This document shows positions 40,410-50,382 of a stretch of DNA of 64,000 nucleotides, piece after piece. How positions within the stretch are numbered: the first letter of the stretch is position 1; the number at the start of each line of letters is the position of its first letter. Made by a program: the position numbers and the translations under genes. This DNA comes from Novosphingobium fuchskuhlense (GTDB lineage Bacteria > Pseudomonadota > Alphaproteobacteria > Sphingomonadales > Sphingomonadaceae). The notes below the pieces were generated by a model. It saw nothing but the letters and a program-made list of their open reading frames with translations, was not told the origin of the DNA and made no database searches. The stretch covers positions 533,019-597,018 of the forward strand of contig NZ_KQ954245.1 of assembly GCF_001519075.1 (NCBI RefSeq), in the 5' to 3' direction.

Positions 40410-41863
40410 AAAGCCGCATTCTTCTCGTCGAGGACGACGCCTCGATCGCGCTCGTCATCACCGCAGCGCTGGAGGCGGAAGGCTACTATGTCACGCGCTG
40501 CGCCTCGATCAGCGAACGCGATCGCCTTCTCGCCGGGCAGACCTATGGCCTCATGCTCACGGATGTCGTGCTGACGGATGGCGACGGTATGGAAACGCTG
40601 GGCCGGGTCCGCGAGGCTGCACCGCACATGCCTGTGATCATTCTCTCGGCGCAAAACACGCTCGATACCGCGGTACGCGCAAGTGACACCGGCGCTTTCG
40701 AATATTTCCCCAAACCCTTCGATCTCGATGAGCTGGTGCGCACCGTGCGCCAGGCCATCGGCGCGAGCGAAAGCGCTGCTTTCGACGAAACGGCCGACGA
40801 TGTCGCCGCCGGCCTGCCGCTCGTTGGCCGCAGCCCGGCGATGCAGACGGTCTACCGCATGATCACCCGAGTTCTGCGTAACGATCTCACCGTCCTCATC
40901 CTTGGCGAATCCGGCACCGGCAAGGAACTCGTCGCCGAGGCGATCCACCAACTCGGCAAGCGCAGCGCGGGGCCGTTCATCGCGGTCAACACCGCCGCCA
41001 TCCCCGGCGATCTGATCGAAAGCGAGCTGTTCGGCCACGAGAAGGGCGCCTTCACCGGAGCGGTGACCCGCCGCATCGGCAAGTTCGAGCAGGCGCGGGG
41101 CGGCACGCTCTTCCTTGACGAAATCGGCGACATGCCGCTCGAGGCCCAGACTCGCCTCCTGCGCGCGCTGCAATCGGGCCGGATCCGTCGCGTCGGCGGC
41201 ACCGAGGAAATCACCCTCGATTGCCGCATCGTTGCGGCCACCAACCGTGATCTCGAACCGATGATCGCGGCCGGCACGTTCCGCGAGGATCTCTACTACC
41301 GCCTTGCCGTCGTGCCCATTGCGCTGCCGCCCTTGCGCGAGCGGGCCGACGATATTGAGGCGCTCGCCCGCCATTTTCTCGTCCGCGCCGCCGCGGAAGG
41401 GCTGCCGCGCCGCCAACTCACCGCAGCCGGCGCAGCGCTGCTCGCCCGCCAGCCCTGGCGCGGCAACGTGCGGGAACTGCGCAACTTCATCTACCGCCTC
41501 GCGCTGCTGGCCCGCGACGAGGTGATCGACGCCGCCGCGATCGAGCCGCTCCTCGCACAGGACCGCGCACAGCCCTCCGCATCGGCCCCCGGACTGGCAC
41601 CTGCCACCCTTGCACCTTTGGCTCCGGCAGCCGACTTCGCGGAGGCGCTGGCGAGCTGGCTCGTGCACGAAGACCCGGCGGAGGGTGAGCTCTACAGCGC
41701 TGCGCTGGCCGCGTTCGAGCGTCCGCTGTTCCTCCACGCGCTCGCCGTTACCGGTGGCAACCAGTTGCGTGCCGCCCGTTTGCTCGGCATCAACCGCAAC
41801 ACGCTGCGCAAGCGCCTCTCCGACCTTGCGATCGATCCGGACGAGGCCGTCATGCGGCACTGA
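40406..41863 (+). CDS. ntrC: Nitrogen regulation response regulator NtrC
   Basis: Sigma-54 activator. The 485-residue protein has a receiver domain with phosphoacceptor D53 (LMLTDVVLTDGDGM), an AAA+ domain with Walker A GESGTGKE, the intact sigma-54 contact motif GAFTGA, and Walker B GGTLFLDEIGD, and a C-terminal Fis-type helix-turn-helix (GNQLRAARLLGINRNTLRKRL). Translationally coupled to ntrB. Confidence 0.96.
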   Translation: MKSRILLVEDDASIALVITAALEAEGYYVTRCASISERDRLLAGQTYGLMLTDVVLTDGDGMETLGRVREAAPHMPVIILSAQNTLDTAVRASDTGAFEYFPKPFDLDELVRTVRQAIGASESAAFDETADDVAAGLPLVGRSPAMQTVYRMITRVLRNDLTVLILGESGTGKELVAEAIHQLGKRSAGPFIAVNTAAIPGDLIESELFGHEKGAFTGAVTRRIGKFEQARGGTLFLDEIGDMPLEAQTRLLRALQSGRIRRVGGTEEITLDCRIVAATNRDLEPMIAAGTFREDLYYRLAVVPIALPPLRERADDIEALARHFLVRAAAEGLPRRQLTAAGAALLARQPWRGNVRELRNFIYRLALLARDEVIDAAAIEPLLAQDRAQPSASAPGLAPATLAPLAPAADFAEALASWLVHEDPAEGELYSAALAAFERPLFLHALAVTGGNQLRAARLLGINRNTLRKRLSDLAIDPDEAVMRH

Positions 41864-41982
41864 CCTGCGCGTCGACGCACCGGTGTCGGTACTTCAAGGC
41901 CACATGGCGTTTACCGCGAATTCTCGTGGTTTCATCGAATCGGCTTGCGTTGCTGCAACAGTGGTGTTGTAGATAAGCAACG

Positions 41983-44244
41983 ATGGTTCAGCACAGCAAA
42001 CGCGGTATGCGGCGCTCACCGCGATGGTATCGCCGCCTTCTGGTGGTGATGCGCCGCGCCAATGTGTTTCTGCTGCTGGAAATGACCGCGATCACGGCGC
42101 TGGCGCTGATGGTCGCCGTCTCGTGGATGACACTTTCTTCAGTCGGCAACACGAACCAGCTCCTGCCCTCGCGCCTCACTGCCAGTCTGCTGATCGGCAC
42201 GCTTGTTCCCGCGATGGCGCTGATCGTGCTGATCGGCCGGCGCCTTGCGCTGCGCCGCGCCGCGCGTTCTGTGCTGGGCAGCAGCGGGCGCCTGCACGTC
42301 CGGCTTGTCTGGCTGTTCTCGCTGATTGCGGCGATCCCCACGCTCCTCGTCGTGGTGTTCGCCTCGCTCCTGTTCCAATCGGGGGTCGAGTTCTGGTTCT
42401 CCGACAATTCGCGCGGGATGCTGGAAAATGCCAACAGCCTCGCGCGCGGATATTATGCGGACAAGCTGCGCGATGTCGGGAATGAAAGCGTCGCCATGGC
42501 GGGCGATCTGCGCGATTATCTCGGGCAGGCGCCCATCACCAGCCAGGACTTCGCCGAGGGCTACTCGTGGCAGGTGATCAATCGCAAGCTCAACGAATCC
42601 GCGATCATCGAACGTGGCCCGGACGGCACGCTGCGCACGGCCGCCATCGTCGATCCGGCGCGCAGCGAGCAGCGCGAACGCGTCACCCCGGCCGAGCTTG
42701 CGAAGATCGACGCGGGCGAGCCGGTGGTTGTCACTGCCTCGGCGGCCCGGATCGAGGCGGTCACACCGGTCGACCGCACGCGCGGGATCTACCTTTATGT
42801 GGCGCGCAATTCCGATGCCCTCGCGCTCAATCAGTGGCAGCGGGCGCAGAGCGTGCTCAAGGCCTATGACTATCTCAACCGCCGTGCCCGTGCATTGCAA
42901 CTGCGGTTCAACATCGCGCTGCTGGTCATATCTCTCGCGCTCGTCGCGCTAGCGGTCTGGGTCGCGCTGCGCTTTGCCGACCGGCAGGTCGCCCCGCTGA
43001 TCGAACTGGTCTCTGCCGCCCGCAATGTTGGCAGCGGCAATTTCGCGATGCGTGTCCAGCCCGGCAACGGAACCGACGAGGTCGGCCTGCTCGCCCGCGC
43101 ATTCAACCGGATGACGGCCCAGCTGGAAACCCAGACCCAGGCGCTCGTCAGCGCCAATGCCCAGCTTGAGGTGCGCCGCGCCTTTATCGAGGCGGTGCTC
43201 GAATCGATCACCGCAGGGATCGTCTCGGTCGATCGTGACGGCGCGATCCGCCTCATGAACAGTTCGGCCCAGGCGCTGCTCCGCCCCGCGCGCGAGGATG
43301 AGGGCCGGATCGATCCTGTCGGCGCACCACTTGCCGAAGTCGCGCCGCAGCTTGCCCAGTTTGTCGCAGGCGGTGAGCGCAGCGGCGTGGTCCACTATGC
43401 CAAGGACGGCGATCTGCTCACGCTTGCGGTCAAGGTCACGGCAGACCGCAACGGCCACGTCATCACGTTCGAGGATATCACCCGCCAGCTGCTCGACCAG
43501 CGCAGGGCGGCATGGTCCGATGTTGCCCGGCGCATCGCGCACGAAATCAAGAACCCGCTCACCCCGATCCAGCTTGCCACCGAGCGCCTCAAGCGCCGCT
43601 ATCGCCGGCAGATCGAGACCGACCCGGAGCTGTTCGAGGAACTGACTGCCACGATCATCCGCCAGGTTGGCGACCTCAGGCAGATGGTCGACGAGTTCTC
43701 CTCGTTCGCGCGTCTGCCCAAGCCGGTGTTCCGCCCCGAGGACGCGAGCGACCTCGTGCGCCAGGCGCTCTTCCTGCAGGAAGTCGCCCACAGCGATGTG
43801 GCCTTCACCTTCGAGGGTGAGGGGCCGGTGCCGGTCGAGGCGGACCGTCACCAGATCGGGCAGGCCATGACGAACGTGCTCAAGAACGCGATCGAGGCGA
43901 TCGAGCAGCGGGCCAAGGCCGAGGACATCGCCTACCGCGGCCGCATCGCGGTCAACCTCGCCGCCGATCGCCACGCGGTCACGGTCACTGTTGCCGACAA
44001 CGGGATCGGGCTGCCGGCCGAACGTGACCGCATTCTCGAACCCTATGTTACAACGCGTGAGAAGGGCACCGGGCTCGGCCTCGCCATCGTCAACAAGATC
44101 GTCGAGGAACACGGCGGCGCGATGGCCTTCGCACCGAATGCCGAAGGGGGCACTTCAGTGATCATGCGTTTCGCCCGCAATCCGCTCGCATCCGTCTCCG
44201 CCCCTTCACCTGAAGGTGTCACCGCTATCCCCGCCAACCGCTAG
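41983..44244 (+). CDS. ntrY: Membrane sensor histidine kinase NtrY
   Basis: A 753-residue transmembrane kinase. Three N-terminal membrane segments (about residues 24-45, 62-82, 105-127), a large periplasmic loop, a fourth segment (about 306-330), then HAMP, PAS, the histidine in [20 protein letters not shown], the N-box NVLKNAIEA, and DNGIGLP/GTGLGLAIV. NtrY senses nitrogen- or redox-linked cues and pairs with NtrX. The 119-base gap from ntrC may carry a separate promoter, but I found no sigma-54 site. Confidence 0.95.
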   Translation: MVQHSKRGMRRSPRWYRRLLVVMRRANVFLLLEMTAITALALMVAVSWMTLSSVGNTNQLLPSRLTASLLIGTLVPAMALIVLIGRRLALRRAARSVLGSSGRLHVRLVWLFSLIAAIPTLLVVVFASLLFQSGVEFWFSDNSRGMLENANSLARGYYADKLRDVGNESVAMAGDLRDYLGQAPITSQDFAEGYSWQVINRKLNESAIIERGPDGTLRTAAIVDPARSEQRERVTPAELAKIDAGEPVVVTASAARIEAVTPVDRTRGIYLYVARNSDALALNQWQRAQSVLKAYDYLNRRARALQLRFNIALLVISLALVALAVWVALRFADRQVAPLIELVSAARNVGSGNFAMRVQPGNGTDEVGLLARAFNRMTAQLETQTQALVSANAQLEVRRAFIEAVLESITAGIVSVDRDGAIRLMNSSAQALLRPAREDEGRIDPVGAPLAEVAPQLAQFVAGGERSGVVHYAKDGDLLTLAVKVTADRNGHVITFEDITRQLLDQRRAAWSDVARRIAHEIKNPLTPIQLATERLKRRYRRQIETDPELFEELTATIIRQVGDLRQMVDEFSSFARLPKPVFRPEDASDLVRQALFLQEVAHSDVAFTFEGEGPVPVEADRHQIGQAMTNVLKNAIEAIEQRAKAEDIAYRGRIAVNLAADRHAVTVTVADNGIGLPAERDRILEPYVTTREKGTGLGLAIVNKIVEEHGGAMAFAPNAEGGTSVIMRFARNPLASVSAPSPEGVTAIPANR

Positions 44245-44270
44245 ACCACACCTCCAGGACACACCGACTG

Positions 44271-45656
<1,386 letters not shown>

Positions 45657-45881
45657 GCTCTGCCCAAAAGGGGCCGGCGCGGTGAGGCCGATTTTGCCCC
45701 TGTACGTAGCGGCAATACCGACTTAGACTTGTCCTTCCTGACCGGCGTAAGCGCCGTACGAGCCCTTGTTCAGATTCGGCAGTTGCCGAGGTCTGAATGC
45801 GGTGAGTGCGACCCCTCGCCAGATTGTGCTCGGTCGCTGTGAGGCGTTCGGACGCCAAAAAGAACGAAAGGACACGACAAG

Positions 45882-46451
45882 ATGACCGGCAGAACCCTCT
45901 CAGCGCGTCCGCGCACCAAGGTTGAAACCGCCACCGAAGCTGCCGCGCCGCCACCAGCCCAGCTTGTCGCTGGCAAAGGCCAGAACCTGCAGGACGTGTT
46001 TCTCAACTTCCTGAGAAAGAACAAGATCCCCGTCACGATGTTCCTCGTGAAGGGCGTCAAGCTGCAGGGCATCGTCACCTGGTTCGACAATTTCTCGATC
46101 CTTCTGCGCCGCGATGGCCAGTCGCAGCTGGTCTACAAGCACGCAATCTCGACGATCATGCCCGGCCAGCAGCTAGCGCCGACGCATTTTGCACCCGGCA
46201 CCGACGATGCGTCCAAGAAGCGGCTGCTGCAGGACGTGTTCCTCTCCAGCGTGCGCGATGCCGGGGTGCAGGTGACGATGTTCCTCGTGAACGGTGTCAT
46301 GCTTCAGGGCCGGGTCGCCGCCTACGATTTGTTCTGCATGCTGCTCGAACGCGAAGGCTACGTGCAGCTTGCCTACAAGCACGCCGTCTCGACGATCCAG
46401 CCCGCTGGCCATGTCGATCTGTCCGGCGAGTGGGACGGCGAATCATCCTGA
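45882..46451 (+). CDS. hfq: RNA chaperone Hfq with two tandem Sm domains
   Basis: A 189-residue protein about twice the usual Hfq length. Sm domain 1 spans about residues 35-95 ([16 protein letters not shown]...FDNFSILL...YKHAIST) and domain 2 about 115-175 ([16 protein letters not shown]...YDLFCMLL...YKHAVST), with a ~30-residue N-terminal extension and a ~20-residue linker. Both keep the LQD and YKH residues of the proximal RNA face. Domain 1 keeps a basic rim (RKNK, 45-48); in domain 2 the same place reads RDAG, so the rim patch is mostly lost. A hexamer-like ring would form from three chains. AAGGA is 9 bases before the start, and a small hairpin (45843-45856) lies just upstream. Confidence 0.95.
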   Translation: MTGRTLSARPRTKVETATEAAAPPPAQLVAGKGQNLQDVFLNFLRKNKIPVTMFLVKGVKLQGIVTWFDNFSILLRRDGQSQLVYKHAISTIMPGQQLAPTHFAPGTDDASKKRLLQDVFLSSVRDAGVQVTMFLVNGVMLQGRVAAYDLFCMLLEREGYVQLAYKHAVSTIQPAGHVDLSGEWDGESS

Positions 46452-46473
46452 ACCGTCAAACAGGCCGACCCGC

Positions 46474-47811
46474 ATGAGCGGATTTGAGTTCGGCCGGGAA
46501 ACCGAGCTTGTCGGGGAAGTCACTCGCGGCGCCCGCGCCGTCGTGGTCCTCCCCGACTTGCGCCAGAAGGGCGGTCTCGATGCTGAACCGCGGCTCGAGG
46601 AAGGGCAGGGCCTCGCCCGCGCCATCGGCATCGATGTTGTCGATGCTTTTGCGCTGCCGATCCGCACGGTTCGTCCCGCCACCCTGTTCGGCGAAGGGCA
46701 GGTGCAGAAGATCGCCGTCGCCATCGCACAATCGGACGGCGAACTGGTCATCGTCGATGGCGCGCTATCGGCAATCCAGCAGCGCAACCTCGAGGACAAG
46801 CTCGAACGCAAGGTCATCGACCGTACCGGCCTGATCCTCGAGATCTTCGGCGAGCGGGCGGCGACTGCCGAAGGGCGCCTGCAGGTCGAACTTGCACACC
46901 TAGACTATCAAGCCGGCCGCCTCGTGCGCAGCTGGACCCACCTCGAACGCCAGCGCGGCGGCTTCGGTTTCCTCGGTGGCCCCGGTGAAACACAGATCGA
47001 GGCGGACCGCCGTTTGATCCGCGGCCGCATGGCCCGTATCCGGCGCGAGCTCGAACAGGTCCGCCGCACCCGCACCCTCCACCGCGAGCGGCGCCAGCGT
47101 GCGCCCTGGCCGGTGATCGCCCTCGTCGGCTACACCAATGCCGGCAAGTCCACCCTGTTCAACCGGATGACCGGCGCGGACGTGATGGCGCAGGACCTGC
47201 TCTTTGCCACACTCGACCCCACGATGCGCGCGATCCGCTTGCCGGGGCTCGACAAGGCGATCCTGTCCGACACCGTGGGCTTCATTTCGGAACTGCCCAC
47301 CCAGCTCGTAGCCGCCTTCCGCGCGACGCTGGAGGAGGTGACCGCAGCTGACGTCATCGTTCACGTGCGCGATATCGCGAATCCAGCCACCTCGGCGCAG
47401 AAACTCGAAGTCGAGGAAATCCTCGCCGATCTCGGCGTGATCGGGGACGAGGGGGCCTCGATCCCGATCATCGAGGCGTGGAACAAGTGGGATCTTCTCG
47501 CGGAGGATGACCGCGCCATGCGCCGTGATCTGATCGCCGCCGGCGTGCCCGATCGGCAGGTCGTGCCGATCTCCGCGCAGACAGGCGAGGGCGTAGAGAA
47601 GCTGGTCGCGCTACTCAGTGAGCTGTTGACCGGAGGCGCAAGGGTCCTCGAACTGTCGGTGCCGATGGCCGATGGCCAGAAACTCGCCTGGCTCCATGCG
47701 CATGGCGAGGTCATGTCCGAAGTGCAGATCGAGGACGAGAATGGTGCCCCGATGCAGCGCCTGACCGTTCGGCTCACGCCGCGCGAACTGGGGCGCTTCG
47801 TCCAGCTCTGA
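46474..47811 (+). CDS. hflX: GTPase HflX
   Basis: Ribosome-splitting GTPase. The 445-residue protein has the HflX N-terminal domain (VVVLPDLRQKGGLDAEPRLEEGQGLARAIG), the GGFGFLGGPGETQIEADRR linker, and the G domain with GYTNAGKSTLFN (G1) and DTVGFISELP (G3). ATG 46474 lies 22 bases after hfq, a classic hfq-hflX pair. Confidence 0.95.
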   Translation: MSGFEFGRETELVGEVTRGARAVVVLPDLRQKGGLDAEPRLEEGQGLARAIGIDVVDAFALPIRTVRPATLFGEGQVQKIAVAIAQSDGELVIVDGALSAIQQRNLEDKLERKVIDRTGLILEIFGERAATAEGRLQVELAHLDYQAGRLVRSWTHLERQRGGFGFLGGPGETQIEADRRLIRGRMARIRRELEQVRRTRTLHRERRQRAPWPVIALVGYTNAGKSTLFNRMTGADVMAQDLLFATLDPTMRAIRLPGLDKAILSDTVGFISELPTQLVAAFRATLEEVTAADVIVHVRDIANPATSAQKLEVEEILADLGVIGDEGASIPIIEAWNKWDLLAEDDRAMRRDLIAAGVPDRQVVPISAQTGEGVEKLVALLSELLTGGARVLELSVPMADGQKLAWLHAHGEVMSEVQIEDENGAPMQRLTVRLTPRELGRFVQL

Positions 47812-47815
47812 GGCG

Positions 47816-48619
47816 TCAGCGCTCGGCGGCCTTGACCCGCTGCCATAGCTCCTCCTGCGCCTCGAGCGAGAGCGCCGGGAAATCGGAACCGGCCAGCGCT
47901 TCCATTGCGCGGAACCGCCGCTCGAACTTGGCGTTGCCATGGCGCAGCGCATCCTCCGGAGCGACGCCGTAGCGGCGCACGAGATTGACCGCCGCGAAAA
48001 GCAGGTCGCCCGCTTCGTCGAGCCGCTCGTTCTCGGTCCTTGCTGCGGCAAGCTCGTCCAGTTCCTCGATCACCTTTGCCCGAGGGCCTTCCGTGTCCGG
48101 CCAGTCGAAACCGACGCGCGCGGCCCGCTTCTGCAGCTTTTCGGCCCGCATCAAGGCGGGCAGCGCCAGCGCGACGCCATCAAGCGCACTGGTGGCGCCC
48201 TTGGCCGCGCGCTCCGCTGCTTTCTGCGCTTCCCAGCGGACCTCGCGCGACTGACCCTGATCTGCTGCATCGCCAAAAATATGCGGATGGCGCTCGGTCA
48301 TCTTGTCGGAGATGGCATGGGCGACGGCATCGAAATCGAACGCGCCGAGTTCCTCGGCCATGCGCGCATGGAAGACCACCTGGAGCAGCAGATCGCCCAG
48401 TTCCTCGCGCAAGGCAGGAAGGTCGTCACGGTCGATCGCGTCCGCCACCTCATAGGCTTCCTCGATCGTGTAAGGCGCAATCGTCGCGAACGTCTGCGCG
48501 ATATCCCATTCGCAGCCGGCATCGCGATCACGCAGCCGTGCCATGATCGACAGCAGCCGAGTCACGCCGGCAGCCTGAACCGTTTCCATGGCAGGGGAGA
48601 CCTCGGGAGACTCGCTCAT
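47816..48619 (-). CDS. mazG: Nucleoside triphosphate pyrophosphohydrolase MazG
   Basis: Hydrolyses NTPs/dNTPs to monophosphates, limiting aberrant nucleotides and affecting (p)ppGpp pools. The 267-residue protein has two MazG repeats: CEWDIAQTFATIAPYTIEEAYEVADAI...EELGDLLLQVVFHARM and a C-terminal VIEELDELAAARTENERLDEAGDLLFAAVNLVRR. AAGGA lies 9 bases before ATG 48619; METVQAAG ten codons later is an alternative start. It ends the long minus-strand operon and is convergent with hflX (4-base gap). Confidence 0.94.
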   Translation of the reverse strand: MSESPEVSPAMETVQAAGVTRLLSIMARLRDRDAGCEWDIAQTFATIAPYTIEEAYEVADAIDRDDLPALREELGDLLLQVVFHARMAEELGAFDFDAVAHAISDKMTERHPHIFGDAADQGQSREVRWEAQKAAERAAKGATSALDGVALALPALMRAEKLQKRAARVGFDWPDTEGPRAKVIEELDELAAARTENERLDEAGDLLFAAVNLVRRYGVAPEDALRHGNAKFERRFRAMEALAGSDFPALSLEAQEELWQRVKAAER

Positions 48620-48674
48620 CTCTGCCGATCCTTGAGTTCGATAATATTTATTATGTTAAATAACATCCGGCCCG

Positions 48675-48845
48675 TCAGCGGTGATAGCCAGCAAAGGCAA
48701 CCGCAGCGACCACAATGATCAACACCCACGCTGCGGCCATCCATGCGCTGGACGAAAGTCTCATGCGCCGCAGTTCACCGTGTCCCAAAGCAAGAACAAG
48801 CGCCATCGCAATCCCGATGAGCGCGACGAACTTGTCCGGCGTCAC
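48675..48845 (-). CDS. Small membrane protein, 56 residues
   Basis: An open frame starting with a GTG that overlaps the TGA of the upstream metallo-hydrolase gene (GTGA) and ending at 48675. The product has two hydrophobic segments (VALIGIAMALVLALG and AWMAAAWVLIIVVAAVAFAGY) separated by a basic, arginine-rich turn. The overlap with a convincing upstream gene and the membrane-hairpin pattern make it a likely real gene. I recognise no family. Confidence 0.6.
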   Translation of the reverse strand: MTPDKFVALIGIAMALVLALGHGELRRMRLSSSAWMAAAWVLIIVVAAVAFAGYHR

Positions 48846-49609
48846 AATTCGAGTTCCATTCCGTCATAGCCCGGCTCGACGTGATCCGGCGTCTCATCCA
48901 GCAATGTCCGGTAATCCATGCTCTTGTCGAGATGCGTCAGCACCGCGCGTCCCGCCCGGCACGCCTCGACCAGTTCGAGTGACATGGCCAGATGCGCGTG
49001 CGTCGGATGCGGCTGCCGCCGCAAGGCATCGACCACAAGCACGTCGACCCGGTCGAACAGCGCGACCATCTCGCCGGTAATCGCACTGAAGTCCGTCGCA
49101 TAACCGATTGACTTTCCGTCCTGATCAAAACGGAATGCAGTTGTTTGCGCCGGCCCGTGCGGCATCTGGCAATGCGTCACGCCAATGCCGGCCACCATCC
49201 GCACGCGGTCCAGGTTGTCGAGATTGCAAATCGTCGGATAACCGAATTGCCCGGCGAAAACATAGCCGAAGCGCTGGCGCAGCCGCCGCACCGTCTCGTC
49301 CGCGGCATAGCCCGGAATTGGCGCCCCGCGACCCATGCGCAGCGGTCTCAGATCATCGATGCCGTGGGTGTGATCGGCATGGTCGTGGGTCCAGACCACG
49401 CCGTCGATCCGTGCGATGCCGGTGGCCAGCAGCTGGTGCCTGAGGTCCGTCGGCGTATCGACGAGAATGCGACCGCCATCGCTACCCTCGACGAGGATTG
49501 CCACGCGCGTGCGCCGATTGCGCGACTCTTCCGGATCGCAATCGCCCCAATCGTTGCCGATACGCGGCACCCCCGTGGACGTGCCCGATCCCAGCACGAC
49601 GAGCTTCAT
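48842..49609 (-). CDS. MBL-fold metallo-hydrolase (PhnP-like phosphodiesterase family)
   Basis: A 255-residue metallo-beta-lactamase fold protein starting MKLVVLGSGTSTGVPRIGNDWGDCDP, with the metal motif WTHDHADHTHGIDDLR (HxHxDH) and later LTHLDKSMDY. The SGTSTGVPxxG start and CDP segment are typical of the PhnP-like subgroup, which includes cyclic phosphodiesterases. The start overlaps the tatD stop by 4 bases. Substrate is unknown. Confidence 0.92.
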   Translation of the reverse strand: MKLVVLGSGTSTGVPRIGNDWGDCDPEESRNRRTRVAILVEGSDGGRILVDTPTDLRHQLLATGIARIDGVVWTHDHADHTHGIDDLRPLRMGRGAPIPGYAADETVRRLRQRFGYVFAGQFGYPTICNLDNLDRVRMVAGIGVTHCQMPHGPAQTTAFRFDQDGKSIGYATDFSAITGEMVALFDRVDVLVVDALRRQPHPTHAHLAMSLELVEACRAGRAVLTHLDKSMDYRTLLDETPDHVEPGYDGMELEL

Positions 49610-50382
49610 GGGCGCGCCTTGGTGAATAGGCGGAAGAAGTTCGCCCCGGTCTGCTCCGCCAAGGCCTCGGCCGACGTCCCGCGGAGCGCGGCCACGAAGG
49701 CGCACGTATCGGCGACAAACCCCGGCTCGCAGACCTTGCCCCGATGCGGCACCGGCGCGAGGAAGGGAGCATCGGTTTCTACCAGCAGGCGGTCCGTCGG
49801 AACTTCGGCAACAAACACCTGCAAGTCCTTGGCATTCTTAAAGGTTACAATCCCGGAGATCGAGATCGTCAGCCCGAGATCGAGGACCGACCGGCCGAAA
49901 CCGGCACTGGCGGTAAAGCAGTGGATCAGCGCCGGAAATGCGCCCTTGGCCATTTCCTCGGTCAGGATCGCCAGCGTGTCATCCTCGGCATCGCGTGTGT
50001 GGATCACGATCGGCAGGCCAGTTTCACGCGCCACGGCGATATGCACCCGAAACAGGTCTTGCTGCACCTGCCGGTCCGAATGGTCGTAGTAATAGTCGAG
50101 CCCGGTCTCGCCAATCGCGATCACCCTGGGATCGGTAGCCGCCTCCCGCAGCGCCTCGGCGCCAAGATCGGCATGGGCATCGGCCTCGTGAGGATGGATG
50201 CCGATGCTGGCCCATACGTCGGGTTCGCGGTGCGCCGTCGCCACCACCGCGTCCCACTCGCTCCGCCGCGTCGAGATGTTGAGAAAGCCCCGCACCCCGC
50301 GCTCCCGCGCGCGCGCCAGCACGTCAGCCTGAGTTTCGATCAGGCCTTTGTAATTAAGGTGGCAGTGCGAATCGATCAGCAT
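49606..50382 (-). CDS. tatD: TatD family metal-dependent hydrolase (DNase)
   Basis: A 258-residue TIM-barrel hydrolase with metal ligands in MLIDSHCHLNY (HxH), IGETGLDYYYD (Glu), IHTRDAEDDT and HCFTAS (His), and ETDAPFLAP (Asp). TatD enzymes are 3'-5' exonucleases or related deoxyribonucleases. The gene is coupled by one base to metG and by 4 bases to the MBL gene; metG-tatD-MBL is a common bacterial order. Confidence 0.95.
   Translation of the reverse strand: MLIDSHCHLNYKGLIETQADVLARARERGVRGFLNISTRRSEWDAVVATAHREPDVWASIGIHPHEADAHADLGAEALREAATDPRVIAIGETGLDYYYDHSDRQVQQDLFRVHIAVARETGLPIVIHTRDAEDDTLAILTEEMAKGAFPALIHCFTASAGFGRSVLDLGLTISISGIVTFKNAKDLQVFVAEVPTDRLLVETDAPFLAPVPHRGKVCEPGFVADTCAFVAALRGTSAEALAEQTGANFFRLFTKARP

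Noticed and set aside
41864..41982. Possible sigma-54 promoter between ntrC and ntrY (GGCTTGCGTTGCT)
   Set aside because: The spacing between the GG and GC elements does not match the required 10 bases.
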